Origin: Nitrosopumilaceae archaeon AB1(1)
Lineage (GTDB): Archaea > Thermoproteota > Nitrososphaeria > Nitrososphaerales > Nitrosopumilaceae
Assembly (NCBI GenBank): GCA_033471095.1
Contig: CP136752.1
Coordinates: 416,765 to 464,251 of the forward strand
DNA length: 47,487 nucleotides
Direction of reading: 5' to 3'
This document shows, piece after piece, positions 7,832 to 16,594 of the stretch; position 1 is the first letter of the stretch; each line of letters begins with the position of its first letter. Under the pieces are notes generated by a model. The model did not search any database, was not told the DNA's origin, and was given only the letters and a program-made list of their open reading frames with translations. The position numbers and the translations under genes are program-made.

Positions 7832-9055
7832 ATGAAAGTTGGACAATTTATCTACACATGGGGAAATGGACATTATTCTAGAATGAGTAAAGTAGATCAC
7901 ATATTAAGACAAAGGGAAGATATTGACATACATTACTATAGTGGAGAGGAGATTTGTAAGAAAATTCTTGAAAAATTTCCACAAAATAGCGAGAATATAC
8001 ATACAATTACCATGCCAACTCCCATAGATGGTAAAACAGGACCTAGTGTGCCAAAATCATTACTAAATTTTTTACTACCTGTTAAAGGGAGACCACCACT
8101 AGTAAAACAGATTTCGACATACCTAAAAAAAGAGGCACAGTTTTACAATAAAGAAAAATTTGATATTGTGATAAATGATGGAGATATAGGCTCCAACATA
8201 CTAGCACAGAAACGTGATATACCAAGTTTATTCATTACAAATCAGTTTAGAACTAGATTATGGAGATCTAGAATGTACCTATATCCAAGTATGTATTATA
8301 TTTCAAAACAGATTGCAAAGGCTACTAAAATTATTGTTGCAGATTCACCTCCTCCATATACAATATGTGAATATAATTTGAATTTCTCAAAGGATGTAGA
8401 AAAAAATGTGGTATATTCGGGGCATTTTGCTCAAAAAACACAGAGGAGTGATACAGAATTTACAATTTTAGAAAAATTAGTCATGGGAGTAGATTTTGGA
8501 TATTGGGTACGAACTGGAAACAAGTCTACAAATGAGTACACAGGAGAAAGATATGAGAGAGTGTTTCATAGCGATGAAATGAAGAAAGAAAAACGATTAA
8601 TTTCACATGCAGTACCAGATCCTAACATTAATTCAGTGTTGGGAATGGATGGGAATAGATATAGTATAGAATATGCATGGGAGAGAAAGATAGAGTGGGT
8701 TCAAATTGACATAGGTTTCCTGAGTGAGAATGAGAAAGACACTGTATTGAGTAATGCAAAGTATGTAGTTGTTAATGGATCCCATACAATTATGGGTGAA
8801 GTGTTGGGAATAAACGCCAAACCAATAATTGGTGTTCCCTTGTATGATGAACATACAAATCAGTTACTATGGGCAGAGAGCAAAGGATTAGGAATTATGG
8901 CACAGAATGAAAGAAATATTATACAAGCTGTGTCTAGAATTCATAAAAATTTTGTAGATTATGAGGCAAGAGTGAAAGAATTTTCAAAAAACTTTGTTAG
9001 TGAAGGAGCAAAAACTACTGTTGCCATAATGGAAGAAATGTTAAAAGACAAATAG
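7832..9055 (+). CDS. GT-B fold glycosyltransferase-like protein
   Basis: 407 residues. The N-terminal 'YTWGNGHYSRMSKVDHIL' resembles the glycine/histidine opening motif of MurG-like GT-B enzymes (GxGH). The C-terminal part has 'YVVVNGSHTIMGEVLGINAK' and 'PLYDEHTNQLLWAESKGLG', which correspond to the nucleotide-sugar site and its 'E..NA..l...G.g' helix. This resembles an archaeal family of predicted glycosyltransferases with no assigned product. Surface glycan synthesis is a reasonable guess but is not shown. It follows the ThiI-like gene by 6 bases. A strong inverted repeat begins 21 bases after its stop. Confidence 0.6.
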   Translation: MKVGQFIYTWGNGHYSRMSKVDHILRQREDIDIHYYSGEEICKKILEKFPQNSENIHTITMPTPIDGKTGPSVPKSLLNFLLPVKGRPPLVKQISTYLKKEAQFYNKEKFDIVINDGDIGSNILAQKRDIPSLFITNQFRTRLWRSRMYLYPSMYYISKQIAKATKIIVADSPPPYTICEYNLNFSKDVEKNVVYSGHFAQKTQRSDTEFTILEKLVMGVDFGYWVRTGNKSTNEYTGERYERVFHSDEMKKEKRLISHAVPDPNINSVLGMDGNRYSIEYAWERKIEWVQIDIGFLSENEKDTVLSNAKYVVVNGSHTIMGEVLGINAKPIIGVPLYDEHTNQLLWAESKGLGIMAQNERNIIQAVSRIHKNFVDYEARVKEFSKNFVSEGAKTTVAIMEEMLKDK

Positions 9056-9076
9056 TATATTTTTGTAGAGATATGT

Positions 9077-9145
9077 GTCTAGTATGCGGGTAGTTCGATG
9101 GGCGAACTGACCGAGAGGGATGAAGATATAATCCGCATACTAGAC
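9077..9145 (+). promoter_or_regulatory. Long inverted repeat enclosing a start-codon hairpin
   Basis: GTCTAGTATGCGG (9077-9089) is perfectly complementary to CCGCATACTAGAC (9133-9145). Inside, AGTTCG (9092-9097) pairs with CGAACT (9103-9108), leaving the loop ATGGG, whose ATG (9098-9100) is the start of the following gene. A flanking U-G pair extends the inner stem to 7. In mRNA this puts the start codon in the loop of a hairpin inside a 13-bp stem. It is also much less AT-rich than its surroundings. It could be a translational control element or a protein-binding palindrome. Confidence 0.7.
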
Positions 9146-9505
9146 GTAAATTTTAGCAAATCTAATTTCAATAGTAAAGGCTTTTATGCCAAAAAAACGG
9201 TTAAAATTAAATTGCCAAATTGTCCTGAATGTGTAGCACGCGAAAGAAAAAAAATTATTGCAAAATATGCAGATGCAGAAGAAGAAGTGGATTTAACTAA
9301 ATTCTTCGATGAGATAGAATTTCCAATGAAATTAGATATATCAACCAAACACTTTATGTGTAAAAGATGTGGTCTTTACGCAACAAGAGAGCAGGTAAGC
9401 GATATTAGAGAGAAAATTGGTAGAAGAGAGCGTACACGTGAAGATCATCAGTATGATTATCTCAGTTGGTGGAATAAGAGCAAAACCGAAAAAGCAAAAA
9501 ATTGA
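9098..9505 (+). CDS. Conserved small protein with a zinc-ribbon-like cysteine pair set
   Basis: 135 residues, strongly charged. Two CxxC motifs, 'NCPECV' (about residue 40) and 'MCKRCG' (about residue 87), are separated by roughly 45 residues, a spacing that could bind one zinc ion. The C-terminus is Arg/Lys-rich and may contact nucleic acid. I do not recognise the family. The start ATG lies within a nested stem-loop, described separately, which suggests its translation is controlled. The next gene starts 6 bases after the stop, so the two probably form a small operon. Confidence 0.6.
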   Translation: MGELTERDEDIIRILDVNFSKSNFNSKGFYAKKTVKIKLPNCPECVARERKKIIAKYADAEEEVDLTKFFDEIEFPMKLDISTKHFMCKRCGLYATREQVSDIREKIGRRERTREDHQYDYLSWWNKSKTEKAKN

Positions 9506-9511
9506 ATAGAT

Positions 9512-9868
9512 ATGACTAAAAAAGATCAAATGCCACAGTGGGTAGAATCTGAGATACAGAATGTAAAATTTGGAAAACCAAAAGAAATTATCTCAACAGG
9601 ACGTATTTTAGAGATATATGAGTCTGATAAAAAAATAGATTTTCAACTAGACAAACCTACTGATGATGGAAGACATATTATCACTGTTGACATACCAGGC
9701 AAGATCAAAATAAAAGACATGGAGAAAGAAAATATGTATAAAATTAATATTGAGATATACAGAGCGCCTTTGAGTGAAAAAGTAATAGAATATTTACAAA
9801 GTCAAGAGATTATTATGAATTCTATATATCAATTTAAGGCTAAAACCATTACCGAAATCAAAGAGTGA
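9512..9868 (+). CDS. Small conserved protein, possibly OB-fold-like
   Basis: 118 residues. The pattern of alternating hydrophobic strands ('STGRILEIYESDKKIDFQLD', 'HIITVDIPGKIKI', 'YKINIEIYRAP') suggests a beta-barrel such as an OB fold, with a helical C-terminus. There is no signal peptide, membrane helix or catalytic motif. It lies 6 bases after the zinc-ribbon protein and the pair is likely co-transcribed. The convergent dehydrogenase gene ends one base beyond its stop. I do not recognise the family; the fold is inferred from the hydrophobic pattern only. Confidence 0.5.
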   Translation: MTKKDQMPQWVESEIQNVKFGKPKEIISTGRILEIYESDKKIDFQLDKPTDDGRHIITVDIPGKIKIKDMEKENMYKINIEIYRAPLSEKVIEYLQSQEIIMNSIYQFKAKTITEIKE

Positions 9869-9869
9869 A

Positions 9870-10646
9870 TTATTTACGCATCATTATATGATGTATGATT
9901 GGATTAATGATAAATGGAAAGGTCTGCTTTAACCAAATTACTATTCTAACATAAGATGGAACTATAATTTCGAGTCTAGATGAACCAGACGCTCGAATTA
10001 TTACACGCGCAACTTGCTCTGGTGTTAAAGTCATTGGAGAATATTTATGCATATTAACAAAGGAAGGATGATCAAAAAAGTTAGTTTTTGTCATCATAGG
10101 ACTAACTACTGTAACATCTACATTTGTGTTGTATAATTCCTGTTTAAGTCCTTCAGAGAATCCCAACATGGCATATTTGGAAGCGCAGTAAGGTGCAATC
10201 TGAGCCAACCCAAAACTTCCAGCTACAGAGGCCACATTTACAATATGTCCAGAATTCCTCTCTAACATTACAGGGAGAAATTGTTTAATACAATAAATCA
10301 TCCCAAAATAATTGGTTTTCATTTGAGATTCAATATCAGAAATCTTTTGATTAGTAATGGTGGATAAAATTGCAAATCCTGCGTTATTTACTAGAATATC
10401 AATTCTACCAAAATGCTTCAATGTTTTCTTGGCCATGTCTATTACCTGATTATTATCAGATACATCACACGGTATCAAAAGTACATCTGCAGTATCACTC
10501 AAATTTGGTTTGACCTTCTCTAATGCATCTTTATTTCTAGATACAAGTACAAGATTAGCTCCACGGTGTGAAAAATTAATGGCAGCAGCTCTGCCAATAC
10601 CTGTAGAGGCTCCTGTGATCACAACAACTTTTCCTGCGAAATCCAA
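9870..10646 (-). CDS. Short-chain dehydrogenase/reductase (SDR)
   Basis: 258 residues of classical SDR type. The Rossmann glycine motif 'TGASTGIG' lies at about residues 11-18, 'NNAG' at about 88-91, and the catalytic set Ser plus 'YCASKYA' (YxxxK) at about 152-158. It is an NAD(P)H-dependent oxidoreductase with unknown substrate. The C-terminus is hydrophobic with basic ends, as in membrane-associated SDRs that act on lipids. The gene lies 31 bases downstream of the UPF0104-type membrane protein gene on the same strand, which hints at a lipid-related role. Confidence 0.88.
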   Translation of the reverse strand: MDFAGKVVVITGASTGIGRAAAINFSHRGANLVLVSRNKDALEKVKPNLSDTADVLLIPCDVSDNNQVIDMAKKTLKHFGRIDILVNNAGFAILSTITNQKISDIESQMKTNYFGMIYCIKQFLPVMLERNSGHIVNVASVAGSFGLAQIAPYCASKYAMLGFSEGLKQELYNTNVDVTVVSPMMTKTNFFDHPSFVNMHKYSPMTLTPEQVARVIIRASGSSRLEIIVPSYVRIVIWLKQTFPFIINPIIHHIMMRK

Positions 10647-10677
10647 TACTAATCATATACACAAAAGACTAAAAATA

Positions 10678-11700
10678 CTATGTTATGTTGGACGGTTTAT
10701 TATATCGCACAAGAGCAAGTTTCATCAAAAATAACCAAGTTATAGCAATTGGGATATAGTATGTAGCAATACGCCAAGCAACTACAGCATTCCATCCTGC
10801 TGCATTTTCAGCGATTTGTGGATCAAAAGGATTCAGATCGTTCAGATATGCAATGACACCAAATTCTACAAGTCCAGATCCACCCACAGTTATAGGTAGA
10901 TTTGCGATTGCGTTGGCACCCATTACTGACATTATTGAGTCAAATATAGATACGTCATATCCAATTCCTACTGCAATAATTAAAAATGACAAACCGTAAC
11001 AGATCCACGCAGCAAGAGACATGAAAAAGCTGTTAACAAAGATTTTTTTCGAACTAGATTTATGTAGATTATCTCTACTCATATGACAGACGTCTGACAT
11101 CCATTTGTTGGTCTCTTTAATGTATTTTTCACTTTTTGTTTTCAGAGTCTTTCGTAGTATAAACGCAAACACACCAGGAAGCTGGAATGTATGCGTGGAA
11201 GATAAAAAGAATAAAACTACCCAAAGAGTTGTAATGGAAATACTAGTAGCAAGAATCACAGTAGCAATTAGATAAGCTCCACTGTATAATGCAAACAGTC
11301 CTGCAGCTATTGATAATACACCACCAGCTAAAACCTCTGTAACAATATCAAGTATAGCAATCCAAAGAGCCTTGGGTGTTGGTACATTTTTTTTGTGTAA
11401 CCAATAAATGACTACAAATTCAGCTCCTATAAACATTGGAGTTGTAAATTTTATAAATTCACTTCCAATTCGTACCCCAGTCATTCTCCAAATAGAATCA
11501 AATTTACCTAAATTGGATCGTACAATATAGCTAAACTTTAATCCAGATATTACTAATTTTAAGAAAAGCAAACTGGCCGCAAAAACTATTGGTACAGCAC
11601 TAATTGTAAATACATCTATTATATCAATATCAAATCGAATAGCAATTAGAATTATAGGAATTGTGGTTGCAGGTATAACAGTGAATCTCCAATGCATCAT
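10678..11700 (-). CDS. LPG-synthase-TM / UPF0104 family integral membrane protein
   Basis: 340 residues with about eight hydrophobic transmembrane segments. The 'NLPITVGGSGLVEFG' segment near residue 270 is the signature of the UPF0104/lysylphosphatidylglycerol synthase TM family, some of whose members move lipids or lipid-linked sugars across membranes. The substrate here is unknown. It probably forms an operon with the SDR gene that follows. The start is an ATG; the 170-base upstream region is AT-rich and shared with the divergent dprA-like gene. Confidence 0.75.
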   Translation of the reverse strand: MMHWRFTVIPATTIPIILIAIRFDIDIIDVFTISAVPIVFAASLLFLKLVISGLKFSYIVRSNLGKFDSIWRMTGVRIGSEFIKFTTPMFIGAEFVVIYWLHKKNVPTPKALWIAILDIVTEVLAGGVLSIAAGLFALYSGAYLIATVILATSISITTLWVVLFFLSSTHTFQLPGVFAFILRKTLKTKSEKYIKETNKWMSDVCHMSRDNLHKSSSKKIFVNSFFMSLAAWICYGLSFLIIAVGIGYDVSIFDSIMSVMGANAIANLPITVGGSGLVEFGVIAYLNDLNPFDPQIAENAAGWNAVVAWRIATYYIPIAITWLFLMKLALVRYNKPSNIT

Positions 11701-11824
11701 AGCAAATTTTCATTAATATTATAATAGTATGAGGGTATCAAAAAATATGATAGAATAAGGTAAATTATATAACTAGAATAAATCTAGATATAAAATCAGC
11801 ATAATTAAAGAGTCGATGGGATCA

Positions 11825-11866
11825 TATAATTGAAAAAACATTAAAAGTCTAGTTATGTCAATTATA
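11825..11866. repeat. 9-bp inverted repeat upstream of the dprA-like gene
   Basis: TATAATTGA (11825-11833) and TCAATTATA (11858-11866) are perfect complements separated by 24 bases. The right arm ends 5 bases before the dprA-like ATG. The AT-rich composition makes some chance repeats likely, so an operator role is only a possibility. Confidence 0.3.
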
Positions 11867-11871
11867 CAATT

Positions 11872-12564
11872 ATGACATCAATAATGTCAGAAGAATCAAT
11901 GCCTATGGAATTTCTTGTAGGTCATGGATTTAATGATACAGAAAAAAAATTTTGTCCAGATAAAATATACACAAAAGGGGATACTGATATTGCATTATTA
12001 CGTCCTAAAGTATCAGTGATTGGAGTTAGAAAAGCCTCACCAGAAGGACTTGAATATGCTAGAGATATAACTAAAAAATTAGTTGCAAAACATGTAGTAA
12101 TTGTTAGTGGATTAGCTGAAGGAATAGACACTGTTGCTCATGAGACGGCAATGAATAATGGAGGGAAAACTATTGCGGTAATTGGGACACCATTAAATAA
12201 AACATTTCCAGCGAAAAATTTTAAACTTCAACAAAAAATTATGAAAAATCATCTAGTAATTACACAATTTGCAAACAATCATCCAATATTACCACAAAAT
12301 TTTATAATGCGAAATAAAATAATGGCGTTAATCTCTGATGCAAGTATAATTGTAGAGGCAGGTAAAACAAGTGGTACAATACATCAAGGCTGGGAAGGAT
12401 TAAGACTTGGAAGACTAGTATTTTTAACAAAAAATGTTATAAATAATTGTAAATCAGAGTGGGCAGATGAGATGATGAAATACGGAGCAATAGAGCTTGA
12501 TGAACTAGATGATATTTTTCAGGTACTGCCATCAGATATTAAAATGAGTAAACTCTTTGAATAA
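11872..12564 (+). CDS. dprA: DprA/Smf-like Rossmann-fold nucleotide-binding protein
   Basis: 230 residues covering the DprA Rossmann core: 'VSVIGVRKASPEGLEYA' (about 43-59), 'VIVSGLAEGIDTVAHETAMN' (about 75-94), 'TIAVIGTPLNKTFPAKN', then 'IPQNF'-like 'LPQNFIMRNKIMALISDASI' and 'VEAGKTSGTIHQGWEGLRLG'. Bacterial DprA binds single-stranded DNA and loads RecA during transformation; the archaeal role is not established. It lacks the C-terminal winged helix of longer DprA proteins. The next gene, a ComF-like phosphoribosyltransferase, begins 8 bases later, recalling competence gene pairs, but that second gene is interrupted. Confidence 0.8.
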   Translation: MTSIMSEESMPMEFLVGHGFNDTEKKFCPDKIYTKGDTDIALLRPKVSVIGVRKASPEGLEYARDITKKLVAKHVVIVSGLAEGIDTVAHETAMNNGGKTIAVIGTPLNKTFPAKNFKLQQKIMKNHLVITQFANNHPILPQNFIMRNKIMALISDASIIVEAGKTSGTIHQGWEGLRLGRLVFLTKNVINNCKSEWADEMMKYGAIELDELDDIFQVLPSDIKMSKLFE

Positions 12565-12572
12565 AGTGAATT

Positions 12573-13226
12573 ATGAATATAACCACACTTGAATTTAGCT
12601 CTTTTCTAACATATTCACCACGAGGAACATCGAGTGTTGCTAAAGAGTCTAGAACTGTGATGAGTGATTCTAAAAATAACAAATCGATTCAAATAAAACA
12701 AAATAAAATTTTAACATCAGAGTATTATACACAAAAAATAAAAAATATGATTAATACTCTCAAGTTTGCAAGTTATTTTCATCCAAAACAAATTTTGATT
12801 CCAGTACCCAAGAGTTCTCTAACAAAGATGAATACATTATGGACATCCAAATGCCTTGCAGATGCATTAATTAAAAATGGTTTGGGGAAAAATGTCAATA
12901 CATGTCTATTTCGTGAATTTGCAGTTTTGAAATCATCAATGTGTAAACCTAGGGATTGACCGAAACCTAGGAAACATTTTGATTCTCTGTCTATGAAAAA
13001 AATTCCAAATTGTCTAGAAGAAGTTCTTTTAATTGATGATATTGTAACTCGTGGTTCAACCTTTCTTGGAGCTGCAAACAGAATAAAAATTGAATGTCCC
13101 ACGACAAAAATTAGAGCATTTGCATTTATGCGAACAATAAGTAATTCAGATGAGTTTGAAAAAATTGTTAACCCATGTAGCGGAATGATCACGATTAAAG
13201 ATAATGATGCATTTAGAAAACCGTAA
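12573..13226 (+). pseudogene. ComF-like phosphoribosyltransferase interrupted by an in-frame TGA
   Basis: One reading frame runs from 12573 to 13226 (about 217 codons) with a single TGA at 12957-12959. Upstream it encodes 'QILIPVPKSSLTKMNT'; downstream it encodes the phosphoribosyl-pyrophosphate loop 'VLLIDDIVTRGST', the family signature. Around the stop the reading is KPRD-stop-PKPRKHFDS. Related proteins usually have an 'RP' at this position, so the stop may derive from CGA (Arg) by one transition. It is either a recent pseudogene, a read-through gene or a sequence error. If the two halves are separate proteins, the PRPP-binding half starts near 12993. It pairs with the dprA-like gene. Confidence 0.75.
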
Positions 13227-13352
13227 TTCATATTTAAAAAATAGATAAATCGTAATAGATTTGGCTATTAATAGAGATTTAACGATAAATTTGGATGACA
13301 TGTCATTACCTTGAGCAGAGTATAAATGAAATGTCTAGATAGTTAAAATGAA

Positions 13353-14111
13353 TTGAAATCAATATTTGTGACAGGAACTGCCGGTGCAGGAAAATCACTA
13401 TTCACATCTAGATTACACGAATACTATACCAAGAATGGTACCTTTGCAGTTATACTAAATTTAAATCCAGGAGTGGAATCTACACCATACACATGTGATG
13501 TTGATGTTCGAGATTATGTGGATTTAATACAAATTATGAAGCAATATGATTTAGGTCCAAACGGATCATTAATCATGGCCAGTGACTTGATTGCATCCAA
13601 GATTGAGGATATTAAAAAAGAAGTGTTTGATGTAAACCCAGATTATTTAATAATAGATACTCCCGGACAGATTGAGTTGTTCGCTTATAGGACTAGTGGA
13701 TCATTTATAGCTCAAAGTCTAATAGATCAAGAAGTAGTTTCTGTATTCATATATGATGGAGTACTAGTTACAACACCGGTAAACTTTGTATCAATTGCCC
13801 TACTAGCAACATCAATTAAACTGAGACTTGGTTTGCCTACATTAAATGTAATGACAAAAACTGATATAATTGGTACAAAATTAAAGGATATTTTAAAATG
13901 GTCAACTAGTATGTCTGCCTTGGAAAATGAATTAAGTATCACTACTGATGGAGAGACATTTGCTCTAGTCTCAAATATACTTCGTAGTATGAATCAGGGT
14001 GGTTTTGCACAAGGATTACTACCCGTATCTAATGCTACAAGTGAAGGAATGGTAACTGTGCAAAGTATGTTGAGTAGAATATTAGACATGGGAGAGGAGA
14101 TTGAGGATTGA
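13353..14111 (+). CDS. GPN-loop GTPase
   Basis: 252 residues. Walker A is 'GTAGAGKS' (about residues 7-14), the diagnostic insertion 'LGPNG' is at about 66-70, the G3 motif is 'DTPGQIE' and the specificity motif 'TKTD'. Eukaryotic GPN GTPases assist RNA polymerase assembly; archaeal homologs are homodimers of uncertain role. The start is TTG at 13353, because the ATG five bases upstream is in another frame with an immediate stop. The homoserine kinase start overlaps its stop (TTGA), so translation is coupled. A 12-base palindrome (13295-13306) lies upstream. Confidence 0.9.
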   Translation: MKSIFVTGTAGAGKSLFTSRLHEYYTKNGTFAVILNLNPGVESTPYTCDVDVRDYVDLIQIMKQYDLGPNGSLIMASDLIASKIEDIKKEVFDVNPDYLIIDTPGQIELFAYRTSGSFIAQSLIDQEVVSVFIYDGVLVTTPVNFVSIALLATSIKLRLGLPTLNVMTKTDIIGTKLKDILKWSTSMSALENELSITTDGETFALVSNILRSMNQGGFAQGLLPVSNATSEGMVTVQSMLSRILDMGEEIED

Positions 14112-15016
14112 GCGTTACTGTACATGCACCATCTAGTACGGCAAATTTAGGTCCAGGATTCGATGTGTTTGGATTAGCACTAGACGCATTTTACGATAAA
14201 ATTACTCTATCTGAGGCAAAAGTGAGTAGTATAAAATCGAATGATTCTATACCACTTGATTTAGAAAAGAATACAGCTGGATTGGTAATACAATACATGA
14301 AAGAGAAGTTTGAGATATCAAATCATGTGGAAATTGAAATAGAAAAAGGAGTTCCTGCCGGATATGGAATGGGGAGTAGCGCCGCATCTGCTGCAGCTAC
14401 GGCAGTAGCATTTGATAAATTGTTCAATCTAAAACTTGATAGTAATAAATTAATAGAATGTGCTGGTGTTGGAGAACAAGCAAGTGCAGGAACAATTCAT
14501 TATGATAATGTAGCTGCGTCAGTACTAGGTGGATTTGTAATAGTACAAAATACTACACCGTTAAAAACTATCATGATAGAGCCGCCAAAAGATCTTAGAT
14601 TATGTATTGTAATACCAAAAATAGACACACCAGAAAAGAAAACCCAAGTGTCTAGAGATGTAATTCCAAACAATGTTAAATTTGCAGATTCAATAGAAAA
14701 TTTAGCAAAGGCAACATCAATGGTAGCAGGTTTTGCAAAAAAAGACTGTAAATTAATTGGAGATTCTGTTAAAGATATCATTGTAGAGCCAGCAAGAAAA
14801 CACATGATTCCTGGATTTGATGCTTCAAAAAAGAATGCTATGAAAGCAGGTGCATTAGGATTTACAATAAGTGGTGCAGGTCCGGCAGTTATTGCATTTG
14901 CGACAGAGGCAGATGACTTGGAGGGGATTAGCAGTGCAATAAAGAATGGTATGGCATCAGTGGGAACTAGTCATGATATAATCTGTAAACCATCTATTGG
15001 TGCTAGAATCCAATGA
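14108..15016 (+). CDS. thrB: Homoserine kinase (GHMP family)
   Basis: 302 residues. 'APSSTANLGPGFDVFGLAL' at the N-terminus and the GHMP ATP-binding loop 'VPAGYGMGSSAASAAA' (about residues 84-99) are diagnostic of ThrB. The C-terminal 'GFTISGAGPAVIAF' is also typical. It phosphorylates homoserine in threonine synthesis. The start codon is TTG overlapping the GPN GTPase stop, and the 3' end overlaps queC by 4 bases (ATGA). The GPN-thrB-queC run is therefore a translationally coupled operon of unrelated functions. Confidence 0.93.
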   Translation: MSVTVHAPSSTANLGPGFDVFGLALDAFYDKITLSEAKVSSIKSNDSIPLDLEKNTAGLVIQYMKEKFEISNHVEIEIEKGVPAGYGMGSSAASAAATAVAFDKLFNLKLDSNKLIECAGVGEQASAGTIHYDNVAASVLGGFVIVQNTTPLKTIMIEPPKDLRLCIVIPKIDTPEKKTQVSRDVIPNNVKFADSIENLAKATSMVAGFAKKDCKLIGDSVKDIIVEPARKHMIPGFDASKKNAMKAGALGFTISGAGPAVIAFATEADDLEGISSAIKNGMASVGTSHDIICKPSIGARIQ

Positions 15017-15684
15017 AAAAGGCGGTAATCGTGTTTAGTGGCGGTGTAGACTCTATCTGTATGGCAGCGTTACTCAAAAAAAGATATGATCTATACGGTA
15101 TTACATTCACATATGGTCAACGAGCAAATCGTGAGGTGCTAGTTGCAAAACGAATGGCAAAGAAACTACTAGTAAAACATGTAATATCAGATATTCAATT
15201 TATGAAATCATTGTATGGGAATTCTAATGTATTGACAAATTCTAAATCAAACATACCATCTTTTTTTGATTATTCTATTGTAGTACCAATAAGAAATGCA
15301 ATATTTCTATCCATAGCATCAGCATGGGCATTTAGTATTAATGCTAAAATGGTAGCATACGGTGCACACAAGAATGATGTAACGTATCCTGATTGCAGAC
15401 CACGGTTCACAAAAAAAATGCAAGATGCCATTAATCTAGGTGAGATAGATGGAATAAAATCAGGATTAAGAGAAGAGATAGAAATTTGGAGTCCATACGT
15501 TGCAGGATTTACAAAGAGTCAGTTGTTAAAAAAAGGATATGCAATTTTAAAAGATGAGATATTTAATTCATGGAGTTGTTATGCAAACAAGACCATACAT
15601 TGTGGAAATTGTGAATCATGTCAAAATAGAAAAAAAGCGTTTGCAAAGATAAAGTTGGTAGATAAAACCAAGTATGCACACTAG
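15013..15684 (+). CDS. queC: 7-cyano-7-deazaguanine synthase
   Basis: 223 residues. The PP-loop 'VFSGGVDSICM' (about 7-17) binds ATP. The C-terminal cysteine set 'SCYANKTIHCGNCESC' (four Cys) is the QueC zinc site. It converts carboxy-deazaguanine to preQ0, the precursor of archaeosine in archaeal tRNA. folE and queE, which act earlier in the pathway, lie within 4 kb on the other strand. The start ATG overlaps the thrB stop. Its last 4 bases overlap a convergent small membrane protein gene. Confidence 0.94.
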   Translation: MKKAVIVFSGGVDSICMAALLKKRYDLYGITFTYGQRANREVLVAKRMAKKLLVKHVISDIQFMKSLYGNSNVLTNSKSNIPSFFDYSIVVPIRNAIFLSIASAWAFSINAKMVAYGAHKNDVTYPDCRPRFTKKMQDAINLGEIDGIKSGLREEIEIWSPYVAGFTKSQLLKKGYAILKDEIFNSWSCYANKTIHCGNCESCQNRKKAFAKIKLVDKTKYAH

Positions 15685-15929
15685 CTGTTGTGTAAAATTG
15701 GTTTTTTAAAGACTATTCCACGTATTAGTCCATACCAAACAATAAAGAATGTTACAACCATACCAAAATATACCCAATTCTCCACATCTGGTTCCAGAGT
15801 TGTTATAGTATCCATAATTGCACTAGAGATTAACATCGATGCTGCAAGTAATATTCCAAATTCTATTGCCTGCCATATCCATGACGGAAATGATTCACTT
15901 GGAATGTGTACGTTATTGTGTGATGGCAA
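15681..15929 (-). CDS. Small two-helix membrane protein
   Basis: 82 residues with two predicted transmembrane helices (about 18-44 and 52-74), a polar N-terminus rich in Ser/His, and a basic C-terminal end. There is no motif that I recognise. It lies 25 bases downstream of folE on the same strand, so it may be co-transcribed, and its end overlaps queC by 4 bases. Confidence 0.55.
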   Translation of the reverse strand: MPSHNNVHIPSESFPSWIWQAIEFGILLAASMLISSAIMDTITTLEPDVENWVYFGMVVTFFIVWYGLIRGIVFKKPILHNS

Positions 15930-15954
15930 TATTAAAATGTAAATTCAGTTATAT

Positions 15955-16530
15955 TTAATTTTTATTTTCCAATGAAGTCATAGAATGACTAGAACCCTGT
16001 CTAATTAATGATAATATTATTTCGCGATCAATTTTATTTTCATATATTCCTCTAAATGTACTCATAGTCATTCTTGCATCATTTTTGACTCCCCTCATTT
16101 TCATACAAAGATGATCAGCATCTGAGATAACAGCAACATCAATAATACCAAGAGAGCATAATTCATCGGCAATATTTCGTGTTAATCGTTCTTGAATTTG
16201 TAATCTATGAGCATATTTCTCAACTAGGCGTACTAGTTTGGAGATTCCAAACACGGTGCCACGTGGATTGTATGCGATATGGACTTTGCCAAAGAAAGGT
16301 AACATATGATGTTCACACATAGAGTAGAATTGAATGTCTTTGGCAAGTACAGTACCTGAATCCTCGGAGAATTGTATAGATAATTCAGAATCTTTATCAT
16401 ATCCAGCAAAGATCTCTCCATACATGCGTGCTATACGTTTTGGTGTATCACGTAATCCTTCTCTAGTTGGATCCTCCCCAATTTCAATTAGTAATTCACG
16501 AATTAATCCTTCGACCTTATCTGTATTCAA
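15955..16530 (-). CDS. folE: GTP cyclohydrolase I
   Basis: 191 residues of the FolE1 type. Zinc ligands are in 'MCEHHMLPFFGK' (Cys and His) and 'HLCMKMRGV' (Cys). 'GTVFGISKLVRLVEKYAHR' and 'QIQERLT' are family signatures. It opens GTP to dihydroneopterin triphosphate, the first step towards 7-deazaguanine (archaeosine) and folate-type pterins. The start is a TTG at 16530 directly preceded by an in-frame TAA, so the start cannot lie further upstream. Neighbouring queC and queE support the archaeosine role. Confidence 0.93.
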   Translation of the reverse strand: MNTDKVEGLIRELLIEIGEDPTREGLRDTPKRIARMYGEIFAGYDKDSELSIQFSEDSGTVLAKDIQFYSMCEHHMLPFFGKVHIAYNPRGTVFGISKLVRLVEKYAHRLQIQERLTRNIADELCSLGIIDVAVISDADHLCMKMRGVKNDARMTMSTFRGIYENKIDREIILSLIRQGSSHSMTSLENKN

Positions 16531-16594
16531 TTATGAATAGTGTTGAATAACGGTTATTTGAACTAATAGATGATATCAGGAATCATATACGATT

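Noticed and set aside
9077-9145. tRNA gene at the GC-richer inverted repeat
   Set aside because: The outer stem is 13 bp, there is no TPsiC-like GGTTCRA arm, and the right arm lies inside a coding frame.
12957-12959. Selenocysteine at the in-frame TGA of the ComF-like gene
   Set aside because: The position in relatives is not a redox cysteine, no obvious selenocysteine insertion hairpin was seen, and thaumarchaea are not known for this machinery.
13295-13306. Palindrome ATGACATGTCAT upstream of the GPN GTPase as an operator
   Set aside because: A perfect 12-base palindrome is only weakly unusual in AT-rich DNA and its position about 50 bases upstream of the start is not diagnostic.
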